Shown piece after piece: positions 47,452-56,726 of a stretch of 64,000 nucleotides of DNA. Numbering within the stretch: position 1 is the stretch's first letter; every line of letters starts with the position of its first letter. Location: contig NZ_QUQV01000005.1 in the NCBI RefSeq assembly GCF_003400205.1, positions 124,001 to 188,000 on the forward strand, in the 5' to 3' direction. The notes under the pieces are model-generated. The model had not been told where the DNA came from. It ran no database searches and was given only the letters and a program-made list of their open reading frames with translations. This stretch comes from Bacillus sp. HNG. GTDB taxonomy: Bacteria > Bacillota > Bacilli > Bacillales > Bacillaceae_L. Both the position numbers and the translations under genes were made by a program.

Positions 47452-47472
47452 ACCCTTCTACATCAGAAGGGT
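47452..47472 (-). terminator. Terminator after the YIEGIA pair
   Basis: 8-bp stem ACCCTTCT/AGAAGGGT, 5-nt loop, TTGTTTTAT exit on the minus strand. Confidence 0.75.
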
Positions 47473-47520
47473 CATACTTTTTTATTCTATCAAAAATACA
47501 TACTCACAACAATCAAATGT

Positions 47521-47712
47521 TTAGTGTTTTACGATTATGTACACATTCTTGCTGATTTCATGAGCAATTCCATCTAAGATTGCCTCTAAACTTGCAGCAA
47601 CTGAGTCAAGTTCTTCCTTTGAAGAACAAGAAAATACGGGTGTACCTCCTGAAACATTCACCTTTGATGGCTCCATTGTGATCGCGGCTAAAATAAATTT
47701 TTCGATATTCAT
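47521..47712 (-). CDS. Small partner ('capping complex subunit') of the YIEGIA protein
   Basis: 63 aa, beginning MNIEKFILAAITMEPSKVNV. It overlaps the end of yphB by 4 nt, so translation is coupled. Domain annotation for Bacillaceae calls such proteins the capping complex subunit for YIEGIA; the molecular role is not established. No membrane segment or catalytic pattern. Confidence 0.7.
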   Translation of the reverse strand: MNIEKFILAAITMEPSKVNVSGGTPVFSCSSKEELDSVAASLEAILDGIAHEISKNVYIIVKH

Positions 47713-48605
47713 TTAGTTGGCATTCCCTTCTCCTTTCCTTCCCTCTCCGTCGGCATTCGAATTGCATTTTCTAAAGTTGGCACATTACTGATTACCTCGA
47801 TCGCTCTATCTATATTTTTATCCTGGGGTAATACAAAAATTCCAACACGTCCGTCGTTTAAATCTCTTTTTGCTAATGGAGTAAGAGCAGGGGTTCCTGA
47901 ATCTCTAAAAATCCCCAAAGCAGTAGAAACATCATGTAAAATGGCTTGCCTTTGACCTAAATTTGCAATTGTAGCTCTTGCATCAAACGTTTTTGGTTTT
48001 AAGATAAACCCCATCCCATAATTTAAAATCTCTTGCTGCCTTGCTGGAAGTCCAATATTCATAATATAAATATTATCCACATATAATCCAGCATCTTTAA
48101 AATGTGGCTCTACATATTCAATGTCAACAATATCCTTTAGTTTACTACCAGCCATTAGCTTTTTACAGATCAGAAGGCAAATTATCCCTACCACAATTCC
48201 AGCCCACCATTTAATAGCTAGATAAGCGAATGTGGAAAATAAAGAAGTGAAAATGACTAAATAATTACGACTTTCAAACGCAACCGCAATTCCCTCTATA
48301 TACGTCTTTCCCCTCGGAACAAGTTCATAGGAATCCAGTTCTGTAAGTGTATTGCGCTCCATATTACGGACATCACGAAATTGTGAGGCCGCAATCGTTA
48401 AAAACGTAATCGCAGTGAAATCTTCTTCCATAATCGAAGGAACAGCCACCGTTCCTAATCCTGCCGCTATAAAACCTAACGCAATATGGATGATTTTTCC
48501 GTGTAAATAAGTTGGATATTGACGATAATCTGTCCTTAACATATACAATCGAACTGCAACACCAAAGATGACCCCAAACAATATCGGGTATGTATATTCA
48601 TTCAT
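47709..48605 (-). CDS. yphB: YIEGIA family membrane protein YphB
   Basis: 298 aa. Name-giving motif YIEGIA is visible in GKTYIEGIAVAFESRNYLV near residue 100. Membrane segments at the N-terminus (YPILFGVIFGVAVRLYML, IIHIALGFIAAGLGTVAV) and near 115-145 (WWAGIVVGIICLLICKK), then a soluble C-terminal domain. Function unknown. Sits between yphA and its small partner gene. Confidence 0.85.
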   Translation of the reverse strand: MNEYTYPILFGVIFGVAVRLYMLRTDYRQYPTYLHGKIIHIALGFIAAGLGTVAVPSIMEEDFTAITFLTIAASQFRDVRNMERNTLTELDSYELVPRGKTYIEGIAVAFESRNYLVIFTSLFSTFAYLAIKWWAGIVVGIICLLICKKLMAGSKLKDIVDIEYVEPHFKDAGLYVDNIYIMNIGLPARQQEILNYGMGFILKPKTFDARATIANLGQRQAILHDVSTALGIFRDSGTPALTPLAKRDLNDGRVGIFVLPQDKNIDRAIEVISNVPTLENAIRMPTEREGKEKGMPTK

Positions 48606-48606
48606 G

Positions 48607-49206
48607 CTAGCCGTGTTTCTCCTTCGTGTTTTTTTGGACCATTACATCAACATGACGTAACAGTATTTCTAAAGATGACCAAACAAAAATAAAACAAAAA
48701 CAAATTGAAATGACATCTAAAAAGACAAATGAACCAATCTCATATGAAAAATTGACATTATTTACGATGATTCCATAAAGAATATCACCCTGTATGGACC
48801 CAATCAAAACCCCTGCTAGTCGTAACCGAAAATCCTTCAATAACATTAAGGTTACATATATTAAGGCTGCTCCAAGCATCAAATTACGATTAAAAAGAAG
48901 CCACACAGGGTCATACAACTCAAACATTAAAAAGCTACAATAGGCTAGAGAGATGGTAAGAATACAGATGAGCATATAAAGCACTTGTTTTTTTGGTCTT
49001 TTCGAGATTTCTTTCATACAAAAAAAGAATATAAGAAAAATACTGCAATTGATTTTAATACCACCTATTCCAATATAATAAGGTGATAAAATGATTGTTA
49101 CTAAAAACAGAATGGATAAAAGTAGCCTCTCCCTGTTTTTCTTCATAAAAAAAGTACTGCAAACCCAAGCCATCCAACAAATCCAATAAAATACTGCACC
49201 TTCCAT
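48607..49206 (-). CDS. yphA: Membrane protein YphA
   Basis: 199 aa from ATG 49206 (SD GGAGGTGGAG). Five to six hydrophobic segments (LLLSILFLVTIILSPYYIGI, CSIFLIFFFCMKEI, LLYMLICILTISLAYCSFLMF and more). Function unknown. One bp before yphB, forming yphA-yphB-small partner. Confidence 0.85.
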   Translation of the reverse strand: MEGAVFYWICWMAWVCSTFFMKKNRERLLLSILFLVTIILSPYYIGIGGIKINCSIFLIFFFCMKEISKRPKKQVLYMLICILTISLAYCSFLMFELYDPVWLLFNRNLMLGAALIYVTLMLLKDFRLRLAGVLIGSIQGDILYGIIVNNVNFSYEIGSFVFLDVISICFCFIFVWSSLEILLRHVDVMVQKNTKEKHG

Positions 49207-49329
49207 TTCTCCACCTCCTACTATTCCCATTATGGCTCGAATTTATGAAATTTAACCCATTTGCATACCAAAAATCCTTTTAAGACACAATAAAGTGAAA
49301 CTTCATTTGAATTTACATTAAGGATCATA

Positions 49330-49367
49330 CCTACATAAATTTCCCTATACATGTAAACTTATGTAGG
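49330..49367 (+). promoter_or_regulatory. Inverted repeat in the ypzI 5' region
   Basis: 9-bp arms CCTACATAA and TTATGTAGG around 20 nt, ending 23 nt before the ypzI ATG and just before its SD. Could be an operator or an RNA hairpin in the leader. Confidence 0.45.
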
Positions 49368-49389
49368 GATGAAAAAGGAGGAAATTAAG

Positions 49390-49533
49390 ATGGGTAGAGA
49401 TAGACAGGAAAGCAAGCTTAAAAAAGCACGAGTAGTCGAGTCAGACCGAGACCAATCTCTTGATCATAAAGGTGCAACAAGATTAGATACACCTGAAGAA
49501 GCAAGAGAAATGAATCGTATGAATCCAAAATAA
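49390..49533 (+). CDS. ypzI: YpzI family small protein
   Basis: 47 aa, plus strand, beginning MGRDRQESKLKKARVVESDR and ending MNRMNPK. Highly charged, no membrane segment. Excellent SD AAAGGAGG. Recognised by the MGRDRQE start shared with B. subtilis YpzI. Function unknown. It lies alone, divergent from yphA and convergent with the S1-domain gene. Confidence 0.85.
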   Translation: MGRDRQESKLKKARVVESDRDQSLDHKGATRLDTPEEAREMNRMNPK

Positions 49534-49534
49534 A

Positions 49535-49562
49535 AAGCTCTCACCCATTCGGGTGAGAGCTT
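49535..49562. terminator. Bidirectional terminator of ypzI and ypfD
   Basis: 12-bp perfect stem AAGCTCTCACCC/GGGTGAGAGCTT with 4-nt loop; CTTCTTTT follows on the plus strand and TTTTATT on the minus strand. Confidence 0.88.
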
Positions 49563-49575
49563 CTTCTTTTCTTGA

Positions 49576-50712
49576 TTATTTTAATTTATTTAATTGATCG
49601 CCAATTACTTCACCAAGCTGAAAACCTGTTGTTTCCTCTTGTTGTTGGTATTTGCTATAGTCTTCTTCAACATTTTCTTCAAGTTCTTTCATGCTTAGAG
49701 AAATACGTTTTTCTGACTCATTTAGTTCAAGAACCTTCACCTGTACTGCTTGGCCCTCTTTTAATACTTCATGAGGGGTACCAATATGCTTAGAAGAAAT
49801 TTGCGAAATATGTACAAGGCCTTCTACGCCAGGCAATACCTCAACAAATGCGCCGAATGAAACAAGTCTTTTCACAGTTCCATCGACTACATCACCAACC
49901 GATAACTTCTCGGTGATGTTTTCCCATGGTCCAGGCAATGTTTCTTTAACAGACAAAGAAATTCTTTCATTATCACGGTCAACAGATAAAACTTTGACTT
50001 TAATTACCTGTCCTTCTTCAACAACATCAGACGGTTTTGACACATGCTCGTGTGAAAGCTGAGAAATATGGACTAATCCATCAATACCACCGATGTCAAC
50101 GAACGCTCCAAAATCTGTTAATCGTTGAACAGTACCTTCAAGTACAGCTCCAACCTGTAAAGAATCTAGAACCTGTTGCTTCTTATTTTTTTGTTCTTCT
50201 TCCACAACAGCTCGGTGAGATAAGATGACTCTGTTTTTCTCACGGTCAAGTTCTACAACCTTTACTGTTAACAATTTGTCTTTATAGTCGGAGAAATCTT
50301 CAACATAATAATTCTCGACTAAAGATGCTGGAATAAATCCTCTTACACCAAGGTCAACAACCAGTCCACCTTTAACAACATCTTTTACAACTGCTTCAAA
50401 TATTTCACCAGAATTGAATTTTTGCTCTAATTCATCCCACGCTTTAGAAGCGAGAACTGCTTTTTTAGATAAAATTAAAGCTTCTTCTTCTACTTTAGTA
50501 ACGGCAAGCTCTAGTTCTTCTCCTTCTGATACAACATCACTTGCTTTTTCAACATGTAGGCTGGACAGCTCACTAATTGGGATAATGCCGTCTAGCTTAC
50601 TGTTCTCAACTGAAACAAATACTTGTTTCTCCTCTACCTTTGTTACCTTGCCAGTGATTACATCACCAACCTGTAACTCTTTGTACTCGACTTGATTCAT
50701 ATCCTCTGCCAT
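49576..50712 (-). CDS. ypfD: S1 RNA-binding domain protein (ribosomal S1-like)
   Basis: 378 aa from ATG 50712 (SD AAGGAGG). Four S1 domains of about 70-75 residues (near 15-85, 105-170, 190-255, 275-345), the last two with LTDFGAFVDIGGIDGLVHISQ and LVSFGAFVEVLPGVEGLVHISQ. Often annotated rpsA; in Bacillus it is not an essential S1 as in E. coli. Lies downstream of cmk-plsC. Confidence 0.93.
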   Translation of the reverse strand: MAEDMNQVEYKELQVGDVITGKVTKVEEKQVFVSVENSKLDGIIPISELSSLHVEKASDVVSEGEELELAVTKVEEEALILSKKAVLASKAWDELEQKFNSGEIFEAVVKDVVKGGLVVDLGVRGFIPASLVENYYVEDFSDYKDKLLTVKVVELDREKNRVILSHRAVVEEEQKNKKQQVLDSLQVGAVLEGTVQRLTDFGAFVDIGGIDGLVHISQLSHEHVSKPSDVVEEGQVIKVKVLSVDRDNERISLSVKETLPGPWENITEKLSVGDVVDGTVKRLVSFGAFVEVLPGVEGLVHISQISSKHIGTPHEVLKEGQAVQVKVLELNESEKRISLSMKELEENVEEDYSKYQQQEETTGFQLGEVIGDQLNKLK

Positions 50713-50829
50713 TCCAATTACCTCCTTAATGTCCAACAGAAAAACTCTTTATGTATAAGATAAAGTTAAAAATATTCTTTTAATTAACTTCTAATAAATA
50801 GAGTTATTTGTCAAGTATAAACTCTTAAT

Positions 50830-51420
50830 CTATTTATATTTTTCCAGTATTTCTCTTATGGAATCCATAATTTTGTTGGTTACAATCTCTGCAGAAGTCT
50901 TCTCTTCACGGAATGTTTCCATTTGAACAGGCTTTCCGTACACAACCCTTAATTTACCAAACAATTTATAAGGACCTATAATCGCACAAGGAACGACAGT
51001 ACATTCCGATCTTAATGCAAAGAAGCCAACACCTGATAACCCTTTTCCTAGAGTTCCATCCTTACTTCTTGTACCCTCTGGAAAAATCCCTAATACTTTC
51101 CCATCCTTTAATACCTTTAATGCTGTCCGAAGTGCTTCACGATCACTCATTCCACGCTTAACAGGGAAAGCATTTATTTTCGGTAATATCGAACCTAAGA
51201 TAGGAACCTTAAACAATTCTGCTTTTGCCATAAAATAAATGGGTCTAGGTGACGTAACTCCAACAACAGGTGGGTCAAGATTATCAATATGATTTGAACA
51301 AATCAAGACACCGCCTTCCTTAGGAATGTTCTCCTTGCCCAGAACTTCAATGCGGTAAAGAGGTTTTATGATAGCTCCAACTAAACCTCGTGCAAAGGGA
51401 TAAAGGTTCATGCCAGTCAA
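50830..51420 (-). CDS. plsC: 1-acyl-sn-glycerol-3-phosphate acyltransferase
   Basis: 196 aa. Second acylation in phosphatidic acid synthesis, at the membrane. Catalytic HX4D motif in [11 protein letters not shown] and glycerol-phosphate-binding [13 protein letters not shown] overlaps the cmk stop by 4 nt. B. subtilis 168 lacks a plsC at this place, whereas other Bacillaceae have cmk-plsC. Confidence 0.93.
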   Translation of the reverse strand: MTGMNLYPFARGLVGAIIKPLYRIEVLGKENIPKEGGVLICSNHIDNLDPPVVGVTSPRPIYFMAKAELFKVPILGSILPKINAFPVKRGMSDREALRTALKVLKDGKVLGIFPEGTRSKDGTLGKGLSGVGFFALRSECTVVPCAIIGPYKLFGKLRVVYGKPVQMETFREEKTSAEIVTNKIMDSIREILEKYK

Positions 51421-52088
51421 ATCCTTTCCTTTACGACATCCATAATTTTTGCTACAACCTCTTCGATGCTTAATGATGTTGTGTCAATTTCGATTGCATC
51501 TTCCGCTTTTCGCAATGGGGCAACCTCACGTTCTGAATCTAATTTATCCCGTGCCGCAATTTCCAATTTTAATTGCTCTAAATCGGACTGATACCCTTTT
51601 GAAAGGTTTTCTTCGTGGCGGCGTAAAGCTCTTTCTTCTACGGAAGCAAGTAGAAATATTTTCACTTCTGCATTTGGGAGAACATGAGTGCCAATGTCCC
51701 TACCATCCATTACAACTCCACCATGCTCAGCAAATCCTTGCTGACGCTTGACCATGTCTTCTCGGACCTTGCGATGCCTAGAAACAATCGATACCGAATT
51801 TGTCACATCATGCTCCCGAATTTTTTCAGTTACATCATTGCCATCGATATAGACAAGCTGGCCGTTATCGCTTGGTCTTAACTCTAAATTTGCATTTTGT
51901 AATGCCTTAAGAAGCTGGTCTTCATTTTCTAAATCTAAATTTGATTGTAAAGCTTTGTATGTTAATGCACGATACATCGCACCTGTATCAACATAAATAT
52001 AAGATAGATCCTTTGCGATAATTTTTGCGACTGTACTCTTTCCTGCAGCCGCAGGTCCGTCAATTGCTATTGAAATGTTTTTGTCCAT
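51417..52088 (-). CDS. cmk: Cytidylate kinase
   Basis: 223 aa. Phosphorylates CMP/dCMP. P-loop GPAAAGKS at 11-18, [29 protein letters not shown] and the lid [13 protein letters not shown]. Coupled to plsC. Confidence 0.97.
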   Translation of the reverse strand: MDKNISIAIDGPAAAGKSTVAKIIAKDLSYIYVDTGAMYRALTYKALQSNLDLENEDQLLKALQNANLELRPSDNGQLVYIDGNDVTEKIREHDVTNSVSIVSRHRKVREDMVKRQQGFAEHGGVVMDGRDIGTHVLPNAEVKIFLLASVEERALRRHEENLSKGYQSDLEQLKLEIAARDKLDSEREVAPLRKAEDAIEIDTTSLSIEEVVAKIMDVVKERI

Positions 52089-52215
52089 AAACTATGTATG
52101 CCTCCTGTAGGTAACAATCGGTAGGAATTAAAAATAGTAGTAATAAACAAGTAAGCTTGTCTATCTAAACTATATTATATTGATTCATTTGAACAGTATT
52201 CCTACCTACGAAAAA

Positions 52216-52234
52216 TTGCAGGGAATCCCTGCAA
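52216..52234 (-). terminator. Terminator of ypfB
   Basis: Stem TTGCAGGG/CCCTGCAA with a 3-nt loop, followed by TTTTTCG on the minus strand, 7 bp after ypfB. Confidence 0.8.
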
Positions 52235-52240
52235 TTCATT

Positions 52241-52423
52241 TTAATTGTTATTTAGTAATGTTTCAATGGTTTTGGTCGTGTCTGATTTGTCAACACCCTC
52301 ATATTCAATCATTCTCGTGATATATGGGGTTAATGGGGTATATAAGATGATAGCCTGTGCTAGAAGTAAAAATACAAATTGAATAATAGCTAGCTTTATT
52401 AATATCCGTTCGAAATTTTTCAT
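52241..52423 (-). CDS. ypfB: DUF5359 small membrane protein YpfB
   Basis: 60 aa. One membrane span (KLAIIQFVFLLLAQAIILY, residues 10-28), then a short outside or inside tail ending TKTIETLLNNN. Function unknown. Follows ypfA by 76 bp, as in B. subtilis. Confidence 0.78.
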   Translation of the reverse strand: MKNFERILIKLAIIQFVFLLLAQAIILYTPLTPYITRMIEYEGVDKSDTTKTIETLLNNN

Positions 52424-52499
52424 TTTGCATACCTACCCTATAAGAGAGTTTTACTACTAGTATGCAAAAATTTAGAGAATTTTATTCTATTAGTTTATC

Positions 52500-53177
52500 C
52501 TATTTCATAATTTCACTCGAATGGATCCCTTTTTTCTTCAATAATAATTGTCTTTCAAAGCAGAATTTAATTAATAGCTGGCGATCTGATTCACTTATAT
52601 CCACAAATTTAATAGAAGCCCTATTTCTTTCTCCATTTTTGCCATCCACAATTCGGATCACATTACTTCTAAGAGTCACATAATGATATTCCTCAGAAAG
52701 AGTTGGAAGAACAAAATGTGTAAGGATATCTAGCCCCGGTATAAGTGTTTTTGAAGACGGTAAAATGATAGCCGCACCTCCCGCACTAATATCACGGGTA
52801 ATGGAGACAAAGGGCTGAAATTCCCCATTTAAACTATGTACAGCAACATCTACTGAAGTTTCAACACGTACATATTCACGTCGCTGAATCTTATACATAC
52901 TGTCTTCACCTGGATAGGAAAGAACAATCATTGCAATATTTTGTTTGACCCTTCCTAACACGGTCGTGTCAAAAAAATATGCTGAAGTACTGTCAGCTGC
53001 AATAAAAGCCTTTAGCTGTGTCCCATTTAATAAAAAAACCGTTTTCCCAGTACTGTTGTTAACTGGATAGTCGATGTAAATCCTATTTTCCATTTTTTCA
53101 ACTACCCTACACCGATATTTTTCACCATTCGGATTAATGGTGGGTTCAAGGTAAATCAAATCCCCAATTTTTAACAC
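52500..53177 (-). CDS. ypfA: PilZ-domain c-di-GMP receptor YpfA (DgrA/MotI)
   Basis: 225 aa. N-terminal YcgR-like beta domain (1-95), then PilZ with the c-di-GMP motifs RREYVR (RxxxR type) near 100 and DISAGGAAI near 133. B. subtilis MotI binds c-di-GMP and stops the flagellar motor; that function is inferred here. Both binding motifs are intact. Start GTG 53177. Confidence 0.9.
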   Translation of the reverse strand: MLKIGDLIYLEPTINPNGEKYRCRVVEKMENRIYIDYPVNNSTGKTVFLLNGTQLKAFIAADSTSAYFFDTTVLGRVKQNIAMIVLSYPGEDSMYKIQRREYVRVETSVDVAVHSLNGEFQPFVSITRDISAGGAAIILPSSKTLIPGLDILTHFVLPTLSEEYHYVTLRSNVIRIVDGKNGERNRASIKFVDISESDRQLLIKFCFERQLLLKKKGIHSSEIMK

Positions 53178-53304
53178 GATCGTTCACTCTTTCTAAAACA
53201 TTCTGTAAATTCTTCTGTATTCTTATTAAACCATGAATAACAAGAAAAGCGCAAGACACCCACATATGGACGACAAGCTTTATCTTTCGAAGTGGGAACA
53301 GAAA

Positions 53305-53333
53305 AAAGGAAAGCAAAAACTAGCTTTCCTTTT
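53305..53333 (-). terminator. Terminator of sleB-ypeB
   Basis: Stem AAAGGAAAGC/GCTTTCCTTT, 8-nt loop, TTTTTTCTG exit on the minus strand. Confidence 0.85.
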
Positions 53334-53339
53334 GTTTCA

Positions 53340-54695
53340 TTATGATTTGTTCATTCCCTTATAAACTGGTTCAGCATTTTTAAGCTTTTCAACTTTTTCT
53401 TCAAATCCATTCTCGGCATTGATAAAGATTCGATACGTATCATTATCAATTGTTCCTAAAAATTCATAACAGAGGACATCTTGATCAAGATCGTTTGTAA
53501 TAATGGCTAGACGATCCTCCATGATTTGAAGGTTTGGGTTAATTTCTTTCCTTGCTTCCTCTTTTGAAATTTTAGGTTTACTTGGTGCATTAATTTTACC
53601 AGCCATTAAATAATCTCTTGCCGTAAATCCAATAATGTTTCCATCATCAAGTGCTACTTTCATTTTAATCGAATCTGAATAGACTCGTATTCCATCAACT
53701 GAAGAAACGAAATTGAATACACCAATATTATCGTATTGTGCACTTTCAAAGAGCTCTAGATTTTCAAATTTATTATCTTTTAGGAATTTTTGTGCCCGAT
53801 TATATGCATCATTAAGGCTGATTGAGCTCTTAGCAACTTCACGGTTACGAATGACCCAAATCGGGATTCCACCTTTTTTTGTTATATCCATGAATGTATT
53901 TACTTTTGATTTAGGGTCATTTATTTCTAGACTATAAAAACCATTTGGTGAACCTTCGCCATTCTCAGTGACTTTTATGTCAATATTACCTTTTAACCCG
54001 AGAAACTTTTTTGCAATTTCTTTCGCTTGTTCCTCGTTTATTTGCGGACCCTCTAAATTTGGAAATTCTCCACCATCTTTTTTTGTAGTTGTAAGGGTGA
54101 CTCCAAAATCACTCTCAGAATAGGCAGCAACATTTTTTTCAACAGTTTTTAAGCCATCGATAATCGTGTTATCAGCCTGCTTTTCACCCGAAGCAAGTGC
54201 TAATTCAACATCCATCCAACGGAGATTATTCTCCATTGCAAGATGTTGGACCGTTCGGAGTTCCTTTTGGATATCCTCTGCATTTTTATATAACTGCTGA
54301 AGTGTTTTATATTCTTCCTCTGACAATGGTTCTTTAGATAAATCGCGAACTGCTGTTCGATAACTAAAATCCCCAATGTTACTTAGAAACTCTTCTGTTT
54401 TGTTAAAAGGCATTAAAGCCAATGGTAATTGTCCTACATCTGAATGCGCCTCAGATGTGATTCTCCACACATCGGCAAGTGCAGGAGAAAGTGAATTTCT
54501 TGAATTCATGGCTAGTGTTGTTCCGATTTTATCGTGTAAAAGGTCAATATGATACGTTAAATTGTGAAATGCTCGTTGATAGTTATTTTCCGCCTGTATT
54601 AGAATGGCATTTTTCTCTTGGTGCTCTTTATAGCCCCAATAACCTGTTCCTATGATACCAATCGTAAGTACAGTAATTAATATTCCTCTTAACAA
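53340..54695 (-). CDS. ypeB: Spore germination protein YpeB
   Basis: 451 aa from TTG 54695. N-terminal membrane anchor (ILITVLTIGIIGTGYWGY), a helical region to about 210, then PepSY-type domains (INEEQAKEIAKKFLG, SLNDAYNRAQKFLKD, SKEEARKEINPNL). Needed for localisation and stability of the cortex hydrolase SleB in the spore. Directly after sleB, 18 bp apart. Confidence 0.95.
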   Translation of the reverse strand: MLRGILITVLTIGIIGTGYWGYKEHQEKNAILIQAENNYQRAFHNLTYHIDLLHDKIGTTLAMNSRNSLSPALADVWRITSEAHSDVGQLPLALMPFNKTEEFLSNIGDFSYRTAVRDLSKEPLSEEEYKTLQQLYKNAEDIQKELRTVQHLAMENNLRWMDVELALASGEKQADNTIIDGLKTVEKNVAAYSESDFGVTLTTTKKDGGEFPNLEGPQINEEQAKEIAKKFLGLKGNIDIKVTENGEGSPNGFYSLEINDPKSKVNTFMDITKKGGIPIWVIRNREVAKSSISLNDAYNRAQKFLKDNKFENLELFESAQYDNIGVFNFVSSVDGIRVYSDSIKMKVALDDGNIIGFTARDYLMAGKINAPSKPKISKEEARKEINPNLQIMEDRLAIITNDLDQDVLCYEFLGTIDNDTYRIFINAENGFEEKVEKLKNAEPVYKGMNKS

Positions 54696-54713
54696 TTTGC
54701 CTCACCTTCCATT

Positions 54714-55796
54714 CTATCTACAGAATATGTGCTTACCAATTCTCTTAATTTGTGGTCTGCCCCAAATCCATTTACTTGTTGCAGTTGCTGGATTAAAATA
54801 ATATGTTGCTCCACCTGTTGGATCCCAGCCGTTTATCGCATCAATAACGGCTTTTTTTGCCTGTTCATTTGGCGTCAACCAAATTTGTCCGTCCGCAACC
54901 GCCGTAAATGCAAGTGGTTCAAAAATGACACCTGAGACTGTATCTGGAAATGTTGGACTATCAAGACGATTTAAAATAACCGCAGCAATTGCTACTTGTC
55001 CAATATATGGCTCACCACGTGCCTCTCCATATACCGCATTTGCAAGGAGTTGAATATCATTTTGCGAAAACCCACCCGGCATATTTACAGCTGTTGGTCC
55101 TAATGATTTAGCCTCTCCTTGTTGTTCAACCTTCGCTTTTGGTTGTTGTTTAGCCTGCGGCTTAGGTTGTGCTTGAGGTTTTTGTGGTTGCTTGGTTTGA
55201 CCTTGCTGCCCCTGAGGGTTCTGTGGCTGAGCTTGCGGCTGCTGTTGCGGTTGCTTTGGTGCTGGTGCCTTTGGTTGTTGTTGCTGGGCACCTCCCTGTC
55301 CAGCCTGTGGCTGCTTTTGCTCTGCCGTAAATTGTTTTTCTATTTCTGCACGTCTTGCCTCTGCCGTAGTTTTTGCTTTTTGGATATTTTTTTCAGAAGG
55401 AGCCGATTGAATACTCCAAGGTACACCCCCATAGTGGGTGAAACGATTTCCTTTGCGCAAATTGTCGTATACAAATTGCTTATTATACTTAGTAAAGCGG
55501 TTAATCATTGCTTTTGTTTTGTCACCGACTAATCCGTCTACCTCTTCAAGGCCGAATGCCTTCTGGAAATTCCGGACGGCCCAATATGTGCCCCATCCGT
55601 AAACTCCATCAATCGCACCATGGTAGTAGCCGTTATATTGTAATCTTGATTGCAGCTCAATTACATCGTCACCTGTTGCACCACGTTGAATAATCTGATC
55701 AGAAAAAGCTTGAACATTATTAGTAGTTCCTCCAATGAACACACCAACAAACATGATAAGGACGATGGGGAACATCAAATACTTTTTACAGCTCAT
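54714..55796 (-). CDS. sleB: Spore cortex-lytic enzyme SleB
   Basis: 360 aa from ATG 55796 (SD GGGAGG). Signal peptide 1-32, peptidoglycan-binding domain 36-100 (GDDVIELQSRLQYNGYYHG), a Gln/Pro-rich linker 157-231 and the Hydrolase_2 lytic transglycosylase domain 245-360 with catalytic Glu258 in VYGEARGEP. Degrades spore cortex at germination. B. subtilis SleB is about 305 aa; the extra length is the linker. Paired with ypeB. Confidence 0.95.
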   Translation of the reverse strand: MSCKKYLMFPIVLIMFVGVFIGGTTNNVQAFSDQIIQRGATGDDVIELQSRLQYNGYYHGAIDGVYGWGTYWAVRNFQKAFGLEEVDGLVGDKTKAMINRFTKYNKQFVYDNLRKGNRFTHYGGVPWSIQSAPSEKNIQKAKTTAEARRAEIEKQFTAEQKQPQAGQGGAQQQQPKAPAPKQPQQQPQAQPQNPQGQQGQTKQPQKPQAQPKPQAKQQPKAKVEQQGEAKSLGPTAVNMPGGFSQNDIQLLANAVYGEARGEPYIGQVAIAAVILNRLDSPTFPDTVSGVIFEPLAFTAVADGQIWLTPNEQAKKAVIDAINGWDPTGGATYYFNPATATSKWIWGRPQIKRIGKHIFCR

Positions 55797-55836
55797 GTTA
55801 ATTACCTCCCTAACCATTTTCTATATATACTTACAA

Positions 55837-55867
55837 GTATTTTCTGTAGAGATTGGTATTTTATTCA
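55837..55867 (-). promoter_or_regulatory. Possible sigma-G promoter of sleB-ypeB
   Basis: Minus-strand -35 TGAATA (55862-55867), 18-nt spacer, -10 AAAATAC (55837-55843). The -35 is a good sigma-G match, the -10 only partial. B. subtilis sleB is known to be forespore (sigma-G) expressed. Confidence 0.45.
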
Positions 55868-55930
55868 GAAGTATTTCAACTAAGATTCAATACTTTTCAA
55901 TATGATTTCAAAATGAATCCAATAAAAAAT

Positions 55931-55952
55931 AACCTGCCAAAATTGACAGGTT
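55931..55952 (-). terminator. Terminator of prsW
   Basis: Stem AACCTG(t)CA/TG(g)CAGGTT with a short loop overlapping the prsW stop, followed by ATTTTTTATT on the minus strand. Confidence 0.75.
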
Positions 55953-56586
55953 AAGGTTTTGCAATTTTTACTTTATGTAATCCAAACCACCATAAAAATA
56001 ACATGAATGGGACCATGATATAGATCCATTTCTTCATTGAAAGTAGGATGTAATCATAAAAACCATGTAATAAAAACGGGAATAAGAAGGAAATGAGAAT
56101 CCATTTTTTCTGTTCGTTAGGGGAAAATTTTGCTTTACCTAAGTAAAATCCCATAATCACACCAAATAACGCGTGACTAGATACCGGTAAAAGAGCGCGG
56201 CCAACTGCAAACTGGAGTCCATTTGCAAATAAATAGAGAATGTTTTCCAGCGTTGCAAATCCTAACGACAAGGATGCGCCATACACGATTCCATCATATT
56301 CTTCATCAAATTCAAAATGTTGGTAAACGGTATAATAAAGGATAAACCATTTGAAAAATTCTTCTAATAACCCTACAGATAAGAAGGCTTGTAAAAGATT
56401 ATTCCTAAATACCTCTTCAACTTCCAACACATATTGAATAAACATGATAGGAAATACCAACAATGCACCAAAAATGAATACTCGAAATACCATTGCAATT
56501 GGTTCGGCCTCATATTTATCTTTTAAATAAAAATAACTTAATAACGCAAGTCCAGGTGCTAGCCCTGCGGTTATGACCGCCACCAT
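55951..56586 (-). CDS. prsW: Membrane protease PrsW (anti-sigma factor site-1 type)
   Basis: 211 aa from ATG 56586 (SD GAGG, 7 nt); the frame opens 18 codons earlier without support. Multispanning glutamic-type membrane protease: [14 protein letters not shown] and [23 protein letters not shown] hold the conserved Glu pairs, and [22 protein letters not shown] the His. In B. subtilis PrsW cuts RsiW to activate SigW. Function here is inferred. Confidence 0.92.
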   Translation of the reverse strand: MVAVITAGLAPGLALLSYFYLKDKYEAEPIAMVFRVFIFGALLVFPIMFIQYVLEVEEVFRNNLLQAFLSVGLLEEFFKWFILYYTVYQHFEFDEEYDGIVYGASLSLGFATLENILYLFANGLQFAVGRALLPVSSHALFGVIMGFYLGKAKFSPNEQKKWILISFLFPFLLHGFYDYILLSMKKWIYIMVPFMLFLWWFGLHKVKIAKP

Positions 56587-56726
56587 AAAGAAACCTCTTC
56601 TCCCCGAATGTAAATTAGTATAAAGTTGAGTAACAAACACTTTTATCGTAACATGTAATGTGGTAAATGAAAATATGAACTATCCTTAAATGGAACATTT
56701 TTCTATATTGAAATGAGGCGATTCAG

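Noticed and set aside
53240-53290. Possible remnant of repeat D (AAAAGCGCAAG, GACGACAAGC)
   Set aside because: Matches only two short words of D and no arms pair; chance cannot be excluded.
55119-55532. 137-codon Leu-rich plus-strand frame
   Set aside because: Mirror of the Gln/Pro linker codons of sleB on the other strand; no ribosome site.
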